64,000 nucleotides of DNA, taken from Candidatus Hydrogenisulfobacillus filiaventi. GTDB lineage: Bacteria; Bacillota; Sulfobacillia; Sulfobacillales; R501. Position 1 is the first letter of the stretch. The number at the start of each line of letters is the position of its first letter. The stretch is taken from contig LR778114.1 of assembly GCA_902809825.1 (NCBI GenBank), forward strand, positions 2,480,001 through 2,544,000, written 5' to 3'. The notes below the pieces were generated by a model. That model did not search any database, was not told the origin of the DNA, and was given only the letters and a program-made list of their open reading frames with translations. Positions 53,973 through 62,629 of the stretch are shown here, one piece after another. The position numbers and the translations under genes are program-made.

Positions 53973-54874
53973 GCCTGTCCCTCCTTTCCCCCGGTGCCGG
54001 CCGCAGCGGCCGAAACCGCAATCAAGGCCTCCCGGACCATCTTCGCCGCCAGCACGGCGGTGCGTTGTGACGTGTCGGCCAAGGGGGCCGCCTCCACCAG
54101 GTCCATACCCACCACCTCCAGGCCCTGCAGCAGGGTGAGGGCCTCCAGCGCTTCCCGGGCCGGGATACCGCCTGGTTCCGGGGTGCCCGTCCCCGGCAGG
54201 TAGGCCGGGTCGATGACGTCGAGGTCCACCGTCAGGTAGACCGGCCGTCCCGCCAGCTGCTCCCGCACCGCAGCCAGGGGACGATACACCTCGTCCGGAA
54301 AGGAGTGCACCGGGCGGGCGGCAATGTAGGCGGCTTCCTCGGCGGTGCCCGACCGGATGCCGAACTGGTAGAGGTGCCCCGGGCGAAGCCGGTCCGCCAC
54401 CCGCCGCAGGGCGGTAGCGTGAGAGAACCGCTCGTCCAGATAAGTATCCCGGAGGTCGGCATGGGCGTCCCAGTGCACCACCACCAGGTCGGGATACTGC
54501 TCCAGCAGCACCTCGACCAGTGGCACCGTGACCAGGTGCTCGCCCCCCACCGCGCACCAGCGCCGGCCCTCGGCCAACACCGCGCGCGCCTGGCGGCGGA
54601 TGCGCTCCAACGCCTCCGGCACGTTGCCGAAGGGCAGCTCCAAATCCCCGGCGTCGTAAGCCCCGGTCTCACTCAAGTCCCGCTGCTGACGCCAGGAATA
54701 GGTCTCCAGGGCGTAGGACGCCCGCCGCACGGCATCGGGCCCGAAGCGGGAGCCGGGAACGTAGGAGGCGGTAAAATCCATAGGGATGCCGAAAAACACC
54801 CACCGCGCCTCCCCCGGCGCGGCGTCCATGCCCAAAAAGCGATCCGGACGGAAGAGCGGAGGGTGCCCGTTCAC
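53969..54874 (-). CDS. speB: Agmatinase (arginase/ureohydrolase family)
   Basis: A 301-residue binuclear manganese ureohydrolase. Metal-binding motifs: AVGGEHLVTVP, VVVHWDAHADLRD, ERFSHATALRRV and YLTVDLDVIDPAYLPGTGTPEPGG. It converts agmatine to putrescine and urea, or, as in some thermophiles, N1-aminopropylagmatine to spermidine. GTG start overlapping the spermidine synthase stop (GTGA), with GAGGAG upstream. The gene order decarboxylase, aminopropyltransferase, ureohydrolase would allow either route. Confidence 0.92.
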   Translation of the reverse strand: MNGHPPLFRPDRFLGMDAAPGEARWVFFGIPMDFTASYVPGSRFGPDAVRRASYALETYSWRQQRDLSETGAYDAGDLELPFGNVPEALERIRRQARAVLAEGRRWCAVGGEHLVTVPLVEVLLEQYPDLVVVHWDAHADLRDTYLDERFSHATALRRVADRLRPGHLYQFGIRSGTAEEAAYIAARPVHSFPDEVYRPLAAVREQLAGRPVYLTVDLDVIDPAYLPGTGTPEPGGIPAREALEALTLLQGLEVVGMDLVEAAPLADTSQRTAVLAAKMVREALIAVSAAAAGTGGKEGQA

Positions 54875-55713
54875 GGCTGTGCCGGCTCCTCCGCCCGCAC
54901 CAGTTCCTGGACAAAGACCGGCAGCCGGAAGGCGGCGGCCTGCACCTCCGGGCTCCAATAGCGGGTGGCCATCCCGGCCGGTCCCGGCCGGGCGGCACCC
55001 GGGTCGGGCCCTTTCGACCCCAGGGTGAAGGACCACAGGCCGCTGGGATAGGTGGGAACGTTGGCGAGGTACAGGTAGACCCCCGCAAAGCTGGCCCGCA
55101 TGCCGGTGTGGATGCGGCGGATGAGGTCGGCCTGCAGGAAGGGCGACTCCGACTGCACGGTGGCGATACCGTCCGGGCCTAGTGCGGCCGCCAGCGAGGC
55201 GTAAAAAGCCGGGGTGAAAAGCCCCTCCGCCGGGCCGACCGGGTCAGTGGAGTCAACCAGGATGACGTCAAAGTTACGGGCATCGCGAACCCAGGCAATG
55301 CCATCGGTAAAATGCAGATGCACCCGCGGGTCGTCCAGCTTTTCCGCGATGCGGGGGAAGAAGCGGCGGGACGCCTCCACCACCCGCTCGTCGATCTCCA
55401 CCAGGTGGACCTCCTCCACCTCGGGGTGCTTCAGGATTTCGCGGATAGTTCCCCCGTCGCCGCCGCCGATCACGGCCACCCGCCGGGGATGGGGATGCAC
55501 CGTCAACGGCACGTGGGTAATCATTTCATGATAGACATACTCGTCCCGGTCGGTGGTCTGGATGGCCCCATCCAGCAGCAGCACCCGCCCGTAAGCCTCA
55601 GTGTCGACTACGGCCAGTTCCTGGTAAGGGGTGCGTTCCTGCCAGAGGACCGCCTTCACCTTGAGGCTGAGCCCCACGTCCGGGGTCTGCCATTCGGTCA
55701 CCCACACGTTCAC
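54871..55713 (-). CDS. speE: Spermidine synthase (aminopropyltransferase)
   Basis: A 280-residue polyamine aminopropyltransferase. It has the N-terminal beta-barrel (GRVLLLDGAIQTTDRDEYVYHEMI) and the Rossmann domain with decarboxylated-SAM binding motif AVIGGGDGGTIREIL, EVHLVEIDERVVEASRRFF and the active-site loop VDSTDPVGPAEGLF. It adds aminopropyl groups to putrescine or agmatine. GTG start, 22 bp after the arginine decarboxylase stop. No SAM decarboxylase (speD) is in the window and it must be encoded elsewhere. Confidence 0.93.
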   Translation of the reverse strand: MNVWVTEWQTPDVGLSLKVKAVLWQERTPYQELAVVDTEAYGRVLLLDGAIQTTDRDEYVYHEMITHVPLTVHPHPRRVAVIGGGDGGTIREILKHPEVEEVHLVEIDERVVEASRRFFPRIAEKLDDPRVHLHFTDGIAWVRDARNFDVILVDSTDPVGPAEGLFTPAFYASLAAALGPDGIATVQSESPFLQADLIRRIHTGMRASFAGVYLYLANVPTYPSGLWSFTLGSKGPDPGAARPGPAGMATRYWSPEVQAAAFRLPVFVQELVRAEEPAQP

Positions 55714-55735
55714 GCCCGCTGCTCCCTCCGCGCGG

Positions 55736-56197
55736 TCAGTACCACAGAGCCACGGCCGCAAACGCGCAGCCGACCTCCCGCACCCGATGTTCGGTGGCGG
55801 CCACAATCACGCGGTCCAGCGCCCGCCCCCGGGCCTCAAAGGCCGCCGCACACATGCGGCGCACCTCCGCCTCCGCCTCCTCCCGGGAGCAACGGCCGGA
55901 GAACTCCATGATGACCCCATAGTCGCCGTCAGCCCCGATGCCGACACCGACCGCGGCTGCGATGCGTTCATTAGGAACCTCGGACACGATCGCCCCGTAG
56001 GCGGTAGGCACCAGGGCACCGGGCGGGATGTCAAGCTGCGGCACTTCCACCGCCCCCGGGGGCAGGATGGAGCTCACCTTCAACAGGTTCAGGTTGCCGA
56101 TGCCGGCGGCTAATAGGGCATTATCAAACGCATTCAAGCGGGATGGTCCCTCGGCCGATCCCGACACGACCGTAAACTTTCTGGGCGTCTCCAGCAA
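55736..56197 (-). CDS. pdaD: Pyruvoyl-dependent arginine decarboxylase
   Basis: A 153-residue PvlArgDC proenzyme. The self-cleavage site is LKVSSILPPGA, between the two serines, which generates the pyruvoyl group. Later segments (VPTAYGAIVSEVP, AAAVGVGIGADGDYGVIMEFSG) match the archaeal and chlamydial-type enzymes. It makes agmatine from arginine without pyridoxal phosphate. The TTG start at 56197 is supported by an AAGGAGGACGCC site and the conserved KFTVVSG strand just after it. First gene of the operon; promoter at 56251-56279. Confidence 0.9.
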   Translation of the reverse strand: MLETPRKFTVVSGSAEGPSRLNAFDNALLAAGIGNLNLLKVSSILPPGAVEVPQLDIPPGALVPTAYGAIVSEVPNERIAAAVGVGIGADGDYGVIMEFSGRCSREEAEAEVRRMCAAAFEARGRALDRVIVAATEHRVREVGCAFAAVALWY

Positions 56198-56250
56198 CGG
56201 CGTCCTCCTTGCCCCCGGCCCCATCGGGTCGCTGCCTGAATTCCTGCCCA

Positions 56251-56279
56251 ATTATAATCGCGTGCTCCCCCCGGGACAA
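56251..56279 (-). promoter_or_regulatory. Promoter of the polyamine-argS operon
   Basis: On the minus strand TTGTCC (56279-56274) and a perfect TATAAT (56256-56251) are 17 bp apart, about 54 bp before the decarboxylase start. No attenuator or riboswitch is visible in the short leader. Confidence 0.78.
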
Positions 56280-56284
56280 GCCGC

Positions 56285-57541
56285 TCACGCGGGGGGGATC
56301 AAGCCCCGGTCCACCCCCTCGGGCACCCAGATGGCCATCACGCGGGTGAGGCCGGCCGCCGCGAGCTGCGCCCCTGCCAGCCCCAGCAGCAGGGCCCGGG
56401 CCGCATGACCGGCGAAGGCCATACCGGTCAGGACGGGCCCGATCACCGGGCCGACCTGCCAGGCCAGGTTGAAGACCGCATTGTAACGGCCGCGCAGGGC
56501 CTCGGGGGCCACGTCGTTGATGAGGGCAGGCAGGCTGGGGGCCATAAACGTCTCCCCGAACCCGAAAAGGGCCAGGGCACCGATCAACCAGGCGGCCGCC
56601 CCGCCGGGCGGACGGCTCCCGGCCACCAGCACGCCCACCCAGGAGACAGCAAACACGACCGCCGCCAGGGCGGTGGCCCCGGTGCGCCGGCGGCCGCGCA
56701 GCCAGCGGGCCACGAACAGCTGACTGGCCACAATGGCGAAACAGTTGGCAGCGAACGCCAGCCCCACCACGCGCGGGCCGGTGTGGGCGGGACCGGTGGC
56801 CCAGGCCGGGAAGGCCACGGACAGCTGCGCGATGCCCCCAGTGACCAGCAGGCTGTTTACGGCGGTGGCAGCCAGCAGTACCCGGTCGCGCAGGACGGCC
56901 AGGTAGTTCCAGGTTCCCGTCCAGGCGCTGCCGGGGGCTCCGCCTCCGGGTTCATACCGGCGGGTTTCGCCCGCTGCCAGCAGCAGGCCGGCAAACAGCA
57001 GGCTGGTGGCCGCATCCCCGTAAAAGATCACGGCAAAACTCCCGGGCCGGGCCAGGTTGACCACCAGGCCCGCCAGCAGGGAACCGATGCCCAGGCCGAG
57101 GTTGCCGAGCGCATAATTGACCGCGAAGGCTCCACTGCGGTCCCCTCCGGCAGCACTGCGGGCCAGGGCGGTGTTGAGGGCGCTCCACATCGCCGAGCTG
57201 CCGGCCCCGTCCGCAGCGGCCGTCACCAGGGCCTGCCACGGGGTGCGCACCCAGATGAAGCCGGCAGTCCCCAGGGCGGACACCCACAGGGACAGCACCA
57301 GCGCCGGACCGGCGCCGGCCGCATCAATCAGCGAACCGGCCGCAGGTAGGGTGAACAGCCCGGCCAGGCTCATCACCCCCAGGATGCCGCCCGCGGCCGC
57401 CAGGCTGAATCCCCGCACCTGGTGCAGGTAGACGATGAGGAAGGGGTAGGTCATGCCCAGCCCGAGCTGGCGGATGCCGTTGCCGGCCACAATCCACCAG
57501 GCCCGGGCACCCAGCGACGGCACCAGCGACCCGGCTGCCAT
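56285..57541 (-). CDS. MFS transporter
   Basis: A 418-residue major facilitator with 12 predicted helices in two halves. The N-half contains GNGIRQLGLGMTYPFLIVYL, the helix-4 region DGAGSSAMWSALNTALAR and NYALGNLGLGIGSLLAGLVV. The C-half contains FGFGETFMAPSLPALINDV and LRGRYNAVFNLAWQVGPVIG. Such drug:proton antiporter-like proteins export small molecules; the substrate is unknown. Starts at an ATG behind GGGGAAGGGGG, 25 bp after the SDR gene, forming one operon with it and a second MFS gene. Confidence 0.85.
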   Translation of the reverse strand: MAAGSLVPSLGARAWWIVAGNGIRQLGLGMTYPFLIVYLHQVRGFSLAAAGGILGVMSLAGLFTLPAAGSLIDAAGAGPALVLSLWVSALGTAGFIWVRTPWQALVTAAADGAGSSAMWSALNTALARSAAGGDRSGAFAVNYALGNLGLGIGSLLAGLVVNLARPGSFAVIFYGDAATSLLFAGLLLAAGETRRYEPGGGAPGSAWTGTWNYLAVLRDRVLLAATAVNSLLVTGGIAQLSVAFPAWATGPAHTGPRVVGLAFAANCFAIVASQLFVARWLRGRRRTGATALAAVVFAVSWVGVLVAGSRPPGGAAAWLIGALALFGFGETFMAPSLPALINDVAPEALRGRYNAVFNLAWQVGPVIGPVLTGMAFAGHAARALLLGLAGAQLAAAGLTRVMAIWVPEGVDRGLIPPA

Positions 57542-57566
57542 GCTCCCGTCCCCCTTCCCCGTCCGG

Positions 57567-58322
57567 CTAATCCATGCTGGCGCCCCCGCTCACGGGGACG
57601 TAACTGCCGGTAATGAACCCGCAATCGTCCCCCACATACAGCCGGACCGCCCGGGCCACGTCCTCCGGCGTGGCTATGCGGCCAAGCGGGGTCGCTGCGG
57701 CGATCCGCGCGCGGCTTTCGGGGGTTTGCACCGCAGCCGACGCCTCGGTCTCCACCAGGCCGGGGGAGATGATGTTGGCGGTGATGCCGAAACGGCCGTA
57801 TTCCACCGCCACATAGCGGGCGAACTGGACCAGAGCCGCCTTGGCGGTGCCGTGGGCGGCCATGCCCGGCTGGGCGCGCCGGGCCAGGCCGCTGGCGATG
57901 TATACCACCCGGCCCCACCCGCGGGCGGCCATGGCGGGCAATACCGCGCGGCTGACCGTGTACGCCGCCTTGAGTTCATCGTGCACCTTGTGCCAGAGGT
58001 CGTCCCAGCTCAATTCCGCCAGCGGTTTCACGGGAAACGACATGCCGGCATTGGCCACCAGGATGTCCGGATCCGCCCCGAAGGCATCCCGCGCCCGGGC
58101 CAGCAGGCCCGCAACCGCCGCCTCGTCCCGAACGTCGGCGGCGACTGCCACCGCTTCGCCCCCCGCTGTGCGGATCGCCTGCACCACCGCCTCCGCCGCG
58201 TCCGCACGCTGGAGGTAATTGACCACCACCCGGGCCCCGTCGGCAGCCAGCAGGCGCGCGGTAGCCGCGCCGATACCCCGGCTGGCGCCCGTGACCAGCG
58301 CAACCCGTCCCTTCAGGCTCAT
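57567..58322 (-). CDS. SDR-family oxidoreductase with an altered active site
   Basis: A 251-residue FabG-like short-chain dehydrogenase/reductase. It has the NAD(P) motif VTGASRGIGAAT, the DVRD and NAG motifs (VAADVRDEAAV, LVANAGMSF), and the catalytic Ser in VVYIASGLARR. The Y-x3-K motif reads H-G-T-A-K: the catalytic tyrosine codon is CAC instead of TAC/TAT, although the lysine remains. Activity as a standard reductase is therefore doubtful. The C-terminal ITGSYVPVSGGASMD is normal. ATG overlapping the upstream MFS stop by 4 bp; flanked on both sides by transporters. Confidence 0.88.
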   Translation of the reverse strand: MSLKGRVALVTGASRGIGAATARLLAADGARVVVNYLQRADAAEAVVQAIRTAGGEAVAVAADVRDEAAVAGLLARARDAFGADPDILVANAGMSFPVKPLAELSWDDLWHKVHDELKAAYTVSRAVLPAMAARGWGRVVYIASGLARRAQPGMAAHGTAKAALVQFARYVAVEYGRFGITANIISPGLVETEASAAVQTPESRARIAAATPLGRIATPEDVARAVRLYVGDDCGFITGSYVPVSGGASMD

Positions 58323-59506
58323 CGATCCTCCTCCTTCGCCGACCCGTCCGGCGCCCGGCGGCCAGCCGCCAAAAAGGCGGCCAGGGCCAGTCCCACCACC
58401 GCGCTGGTGAGGGTGAACCCGACGGGATAGCTGCTGTGGGCAATCACGGCCCCGATCCCGGCATACGCCACCGCCATTCCCCCGTCAAAGGCAGTGTAGT
58501 AGGTGCCGATGGCCTGTCCGCGCACGGCAGACGGCACCCGCTCCACCGTCCAGGCCAGGGTCGCCGGCTGCGCCGCCCCGAAGCCCAGGCCGAACAGGAC
58601 TGCAAACAGCAGCAGGCCGGGCAGGCGGTGTACTGCGGGCAGCCAGAGCATGGAGCCGGCCACCAGCACCAAGCCCGGCACCAGAGCCCAGGCCCGCCCG
58701 CGGGCATCGTAGAGGCGCCCCCATAATCCCCGCGTCAGCAACAGGACCGCGGCGTAGGCCACGTAGAAGTCGGCGTATCCCGGCCCGAGCCCGCGGCCGC
58801 GCAGGAACGGCGGCAGATACCCCAGGACCGCGGCGTAGGCGAAGGTGACCGCGAACAGCACCCCGGCCGGCCACAAGGCCCGCGGCTCCAGCCGGAACCG
58901 GATCCGCCACCGCCCGCCACCGGGCCGCCGGCGCTCGCGCAGGCCCGCTGCCAGCAGCAGGGCAGCCAACGGCCAGGCGCCACCGGCCCAGAACAGGGGG
59001 GCAAACCGGTCACCGCGGCTCAGGTAGACCCCCAGGAACGGGCCCACCGCCATGGCCAGGTCGGTAAAGTTGCTGTAGAAGCCCATCGCCTCCCCCTGCC
59101 GGGAGGGGGGCACGACATCGGCAATGAAGGTGGAGGCGGCCGTGGTACTCATGCTCCAGCCCACCCCTTGCAGCATCCGGATCAGCACCACCTGCCATAA
59201 CGGTCCGCTGACCAGGTAGAGGAGGCTGGCAGCGGCCATGGCAGCCAGACCCGTCAGCAGTACCGGGCGGCGTCCGGCCGCGTCCAGCAACGGCCCTATC
59301 AGCGGCCGCACCCCCACCGCGGTCAAGGTGAGGACCGCCAGCACCAGCCCCAGGTCGGCCACGTCCGCCCCGCGGTCGAGGACGAAGAACTGGAAGGTCG
59401 AGGTATAAAGATAGAAGCCGGTGAAGAAGGCGAAGCTCACCAGGTCGAGGCGCACGTAGGCTGCGGTCCACAGCCGGGGCCGCTCCCCTGCCCTCCCTGC
59501 TGCCAC
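58319..59506 (-). CDS. MFS transporter
   Basis: A 395-residue 12-helix transporter. Conserved features are LVLAVLTLTAVGVRPLIGPLLD with DAAGRRPVLL (the MFS A-motif region between helices 2 and 3), IRMLQGVGWSMSTTAASTFI, VPPSRQGEAMGFYSNFTDLA and GLGFGAAQPATLAWTVERVP. The GTG at 59506 is chosen because AGGAGG lies 6 nt upstream; in-frame starts up to 59563 lack comparable sites. First gene of the MFS-SDR-MFS operon. Substrate unknown. Confidence 0.85.
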   Translation of the reverse strand: MAAGRAGERPRLWTAAYVRLDLVSFAFFTGFYLYTSTFQFFVLDRGADVADLGLVLAVLTLTAVGVRPLIGPLLDAAGRRPVLLTGLAAMAAASLLYLVSGPLWQVVLIRMLQGVGWSMSTTAASTFIADVVPPSRQGEAMGFYSNFTDLAMAVGPFLGVYLSRGDRFAPLFWAGGAWPLAALLLAAGLRERRRPGGGRWRIRFRLEPRALWPAGVLFAVTFAYAAVLGYLPPFLRGRGLGPGYADFYVAYAAVLLLTRGLWGRLYDARGRAWALVPGLVLVAGSMLWLPAVHRLPGLLLFAVLFGLGFGAAQPATLAWTVERVPSAVRGQAIGTYYTAFDGGMAVAYAGIGAVIAHSSYPVGFTLTSAVVGLALAAFLAAGRRAPDGSAKEEDR

Positions 59507-59649
59507 GGTACCGCCTCCTGCGTAGGGGGTGTTTCGCCGGAAGCCGCGGGTCATTATGCCCACCTTGAGGGACGCCCGTCAACCCCGGCGGCATGAACGG
59601 CCCCCCTAGCCGGAAGACTAACCCCTGAGGCCGGGAGGGAGGGGGTTGC

Positions 59650-61734
59650 ATGGTCAGCCGGACCGAGCGGCACCGGCAGCAGCGGCGGCGGGGCTGGCAG
59701 CGGGCGGCCGACCGCGCCGGGCGCTGGAGTCTGCCGCTGCTGGCCCTGTTCCTGGCCCTGCTGGCGGCACCCCTCCCTGCCCTGGCCCCGCTGCCCGCCC
59801 TTCCTGCCGACACCATCCTGACCGACCGCTTCGGGCGGACCGTGGCGCTGCTCTACCAGACCCGGAACCGGATTCCCGTTCCCGCCTCGCAACAGCCGGC
59901 GGTGCTCCGCAACGCCGTGGTGGCCATTGAGGATGACACCTTCTGGGTGGAACCGAGTGTGGACCCGGTCGGGATCGTCCGCGCCGCCCTCGCCGACCTG
60001 CGGGCGCACCGGATCGTGGAGGGCGGCAGCACCCTAACCCAGCAGCTGGTCAAGAACCTGTACCTGACCCCCGCCCGCACCTTCCGGCGCAAGCTGGCGG
60101 AGCTGTTCCTGGCCCTGAAGCTGTCCGCCTCCTACGATAAGCGCACCATCCTCACCCTGTACCTCAACGATGTCTATTTCGGCGAAGGGGCATGGGGCGC
60201 CGAGGCGGCCAGCCGCACCTATTTCGGGCACGGGGCGGCCTCCCTCACCCTGCCGGAGGCGGCCCTGCTGGCCGGCGTCATCAACGCCCCCAGCTACTAC
60301 GACCCCTTTATCCGTCCCGCAGCGGCACGGGCCCGGCGGAACCTGGTGCTGGCCCGGATGGCCACCTTGGGCTATCTAAGCCCGGCGGCGGCCCGCCGGG
60401 CGGAGCAGGCCCCCCTCCGGCTGGTCCGGCGGGGCACCACGGTCAACCGCGCCCCCTTTTACACCCAGTTTGTGGCGGCCGACCTGCAGGCCCATGCTCC
60501 CGCGCTGGCCCGGAACCTGGCCACCGGCGGCTACCGCATCACCACCGCCATGGATTGGGTGATGCAGCGGGCCGCGCAGACGGTCTTCGCCAACGACCTG
60601 CCCGGCCCCTTCCAGGTCCGCCCGCAGCCCGAACCGGAGGCCGCCCTGGTGGCGGTGGATCCCCGCACCGGCTACGTGGACGCCCTGGTGGGCGGCCGTG
60701 ACTGGGCGCGATCCACCTTCAACCGGGCCCTCTACGCGCACCGGCAGCCGGGGTCGACCATGAAGTACTTCCTGTACACCACGGTGATTAAGGCCGGCTA
60801 TCCCACCTCCACGGTGCGCCAATCGGCCCCGGTCCGTTTCCAGGCCGGTCACGGACGCTGGTATGTCCCGCACAATTTCGGGCACGTGTACAACGGCCCC
60901 CTGACCATCCGGCGCGCGATCGCCCTCTCCGACAATATTGTGGCGGTCAAATGGATGGACACGGTGGGGCCGCCGGCCATGATCGCCACCGCCCACGCCA
61001 TGGGCATTACCAGTCCGCTGGCGGACAACCTGACCACCGCCCTGGGCTCTTCGGCGGTGACCCCGCTGGAAATGGCCCGGGCGGTGGCGCCGCTGGCCAA
61101 CGGCGGCTACCGGGTCCGGCCGCTGGGCGTTCTACGGGTCACGGACGGATCCGGGCACGTGCTCTACCAGGCCCGGCCGCAGCGGACACGGGTGCTGTCG
61201 CCGGCGGTGGCCTATGTGGTGACCAGCCTGTTCGGGGCGCCCCTCAACAACCCTCAAGGCACCGCCCATGACCTGCGGGCCGTGTTCACCCGGCCGGCCG
61301 CCGCCAAGACCGGGACCTCCTCCGGCCAGCGGGACGGATGGCTGGTGGGCTATACGCCGCAGCTGACCTGCGCCGTCTGGGTCGGCAACGACAACAACCG
61401 GCCGTTGGACCTGACCGGCGACCGGGCGGCCGGACCGGCCTGGGCGGATTTCATGGCCACGGCGCTGGCGGGCCACCCGGTGCGCCGGTTCCCCCGCCCG
61501 CCGGGGGTGGTGACACGGGAGGTTTGCATCCGCACCGGGCTGCTGGCCAACGGCTGCTGTACCAGCTACCGGGAGGTCTTCTTAGCCGGTCACACCCCCA
61601 CCCGGGTCAGCCCCGGGTGCGGCGGATCCGGCGGGGGTTCGGGCGGCAGCGGCGGCGGCCCGGCCCCCGCCCCGCCCCCCTTGCCGGGTGGGCTGCCGGG
61701 CTGGCTGCACCGGCTGCTGCCGTCGCTGTTCTAA
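59650..61734 (+). CDS. Class A penicillin-binding protein (PBP1a type)
   Basis: A 694-residue bifunctional peptidoglycan synthase. A cytoplasmic basic tail and one membrane anchor (SLPLLALFLALLAAPLPALA) precede the GT51 glycosyltransferase domain (AIEDDTFW with the catalytic Glu, GGSTLTQQLVKNLYL, TLYLNDVYFGEGAWG). The transpeptidase domain has S-x2-K (RQPGSTMKYF), S-x-N (LSDNIVAVK) and K-T-G (AAKTGTSSG). A glycine/serine linker and proline-rich tail end the protein. The loop after the GT51 glutamate (VEPSVDPVGIVRA) differs from the common HHGID form. Rightward gene, divergent from the MFS operon. Confidence 0.92.
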   Translation: MVSRTERHRQQRRRGWQRAADRAGRWSLPLLALFLALLAAPLPALAPLPALPADTILTDRFGRTVALLYQTRNRIPVPASQQPAVLRNAVVAIEDDTFWVEPSVDPVGIVRAALADLRAHRIVEGGSTLTQQLVKNLYLTPARTFRRKLAELFLALKLSASYDKRTILTLYLNDVYFGEGAWGAEAASRTYFGHGAASLTLPEAALLAGVINAPSYYDPFIRPAAARARRNLVLARMATLGYLSPAAARRAEQAPLRLVRRGTTVNRAPFYTQFVAADLQAHAPALARNLATGGYRITTAMDWVMQRAAQTVFANDLPGPFQVRPQPEPEAALVAVDPRTGYVDALVGGRDWARSTFNRALYAHRQPGSTMKYFLYTTVIKAGYPTSTVRQSAPVRFQAGHGRWYVPHNFGHVYNGPLTIRRAIALSDNIVAVKWMDTVGPPAMIATAHAMGITSPLADNLTTALGSSAVTPLEMARAVAPLANGGYRVRPLGVLRVTDGSGHVLYQARPQRTRVLSPAVAYVVTSLFGAPLNNPQGTAHDLRAVFTRPAAAKTGTSSGQRDGWLVGYTPQLTCAVWVGNDNNRPLDLTGDRAAGPAWADFMATALAGHPVRRFPRPPGVVTREVCIRTGLLANGCCTSYREVFLAGHTPTRVSPGCGGSGGGSGGSGGGPAPAPPPLPGGLPGWLHRLLPSLF

Positions 61735-61922
61735 CCTGCTTCATCGCCCAGCCCGACGCCCGCCAGATAGGCGGCCGCGCCCGGCGCCAGCGGCACCGGG
61801 CGGTCGGGATGCCGGCGCAACCAGACGGCCGCTTCCGGGCCGAACAACGGCAGGCCGGCCTCCAGCTCCCGCCGGGCCAGTTCGTAGAGGCTTTCCTCGT
61901 ACAGGGCTTCGGCATCCACCAC
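61731..61922 (-). CDS. Small hypothetical protein downstream of lipB
   Basis: A 63-residue acidic protein (YEESLYELARRELEAGLPLF, VWLRRHPDRPVPLAPGAAAY). It starts at tandem GTG codons behind GGAGAGG, 2 bp after the lipB stop, so it is the last gene of that operon. It ends convergently with the penicillin-binding protein gene (4-bp overlap). No family recognised; the length, ribosome binding site and codon pattern make it a plausible real gene. Confidence 0.5.
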   Translation of the reverse strand: MVDAEALYEESLYELARRELEAGLPLFGPEAAVWLRRHPDRPVPLAPGAAAYLAGVGLGDEAG

Positions 61923-61924
61923 GG

Positions 61925-62629
61925 CTACCCCTCTCCGTCCGGCAGGTCCTCCGGGGTGCCCCAGTGCCACGCCAGGTCCCAGACCCGGGCCAGGGCCTCT
62001 GCCACCACGGGGCGGACCGCGACCAGATCCGGGGCCGCGGCCCCCAGCAGCCGGGCCAGGGAGGTGACCCCCTTGTCGCGGATGCCGCAGGGGATGATGC
62101 CGGTAAAGTGGCCGAGGTCAGGGGCCACATTCAGGGCAAACCCGTGGGAGGTAATCCAGCGGCTGGCTTTCACGCCGATGGCCGCAATCTTGGCCGGGCC
62201 CTGCGGCTCGTCCACCCAGACGCCGGTATGGGGCGGCAGCCGGTAGGCCGTGACCCCCCAGGTCGCCAAGGCCCGGATGAGACCCTCCTCCAGGCTCCGC
62301 AGGTAGGCATGCAGGTCGCGCCCGTGACGGGTCAGGTCCAGAATGGGATAGCCCACCAGCTGGCCTGGCCCGTGATAGGTGATGTCCCCGCCGCGGTCCA
62401 CCTCATAAAGGGCGATGCCGCGGCGCTGCAGGGTGGGCAGGTCCCAGAGCAGATTGTCCCGGCTGCCGCGGGCAGCCCGGCCGATGGTGTAGACCGGATC
62501 ATGCTCCACCAGCAGCAGCGTGTCCGGCAGGTGGCCGCGGCGCACCGCCTCGCCCACGCGGCGTTGCAGGTCCCAGGCCGGACCGTAGGGCATGCGGCCC
62601 AGCCAGACCGCCAGGGCCGGGCGGGTCAT
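61925..62629 (-). CDS. lipB: Lipoyl(octanoyl) transferase
   Basis: A 234-residue LipB that moves octanoate from acyl carrier protein to lipoyl domains. Motifs: RGGDITYHGPGQLVGYPILDL, the catalytic lysine in AKIAAIGVKASRWITSHGFALNV and the catalytic cysteine in TGIIPCGIRDKGVTSL. The ATG overlaps the lipA stop by 4 bp. Together with lipA it lipoylates the E2 subunit encoded just upstream. Confidence 0.95.
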   Translation of the reverse strand: MTRPALAVWLGRMPYGPAWDLQRRVGEAVRRGHLPDTLLLVEHDPVYTIGRAARGSRDNLLWDLPTLQRRGIALYEVDRGGDITYHGPGQLVGYPILDLTRHGRDLHAYLRSLEEGLIRALATWGVTAYRLPPHTGVWVDEPQGPAKIAAIGVKASRWITSHGFALNVAPDLGHFTGIIPCGIRDKGVTSLARLLGAAAPDLVAVRPVVAEALARVWDLAWHWGTPEDLPDGEG

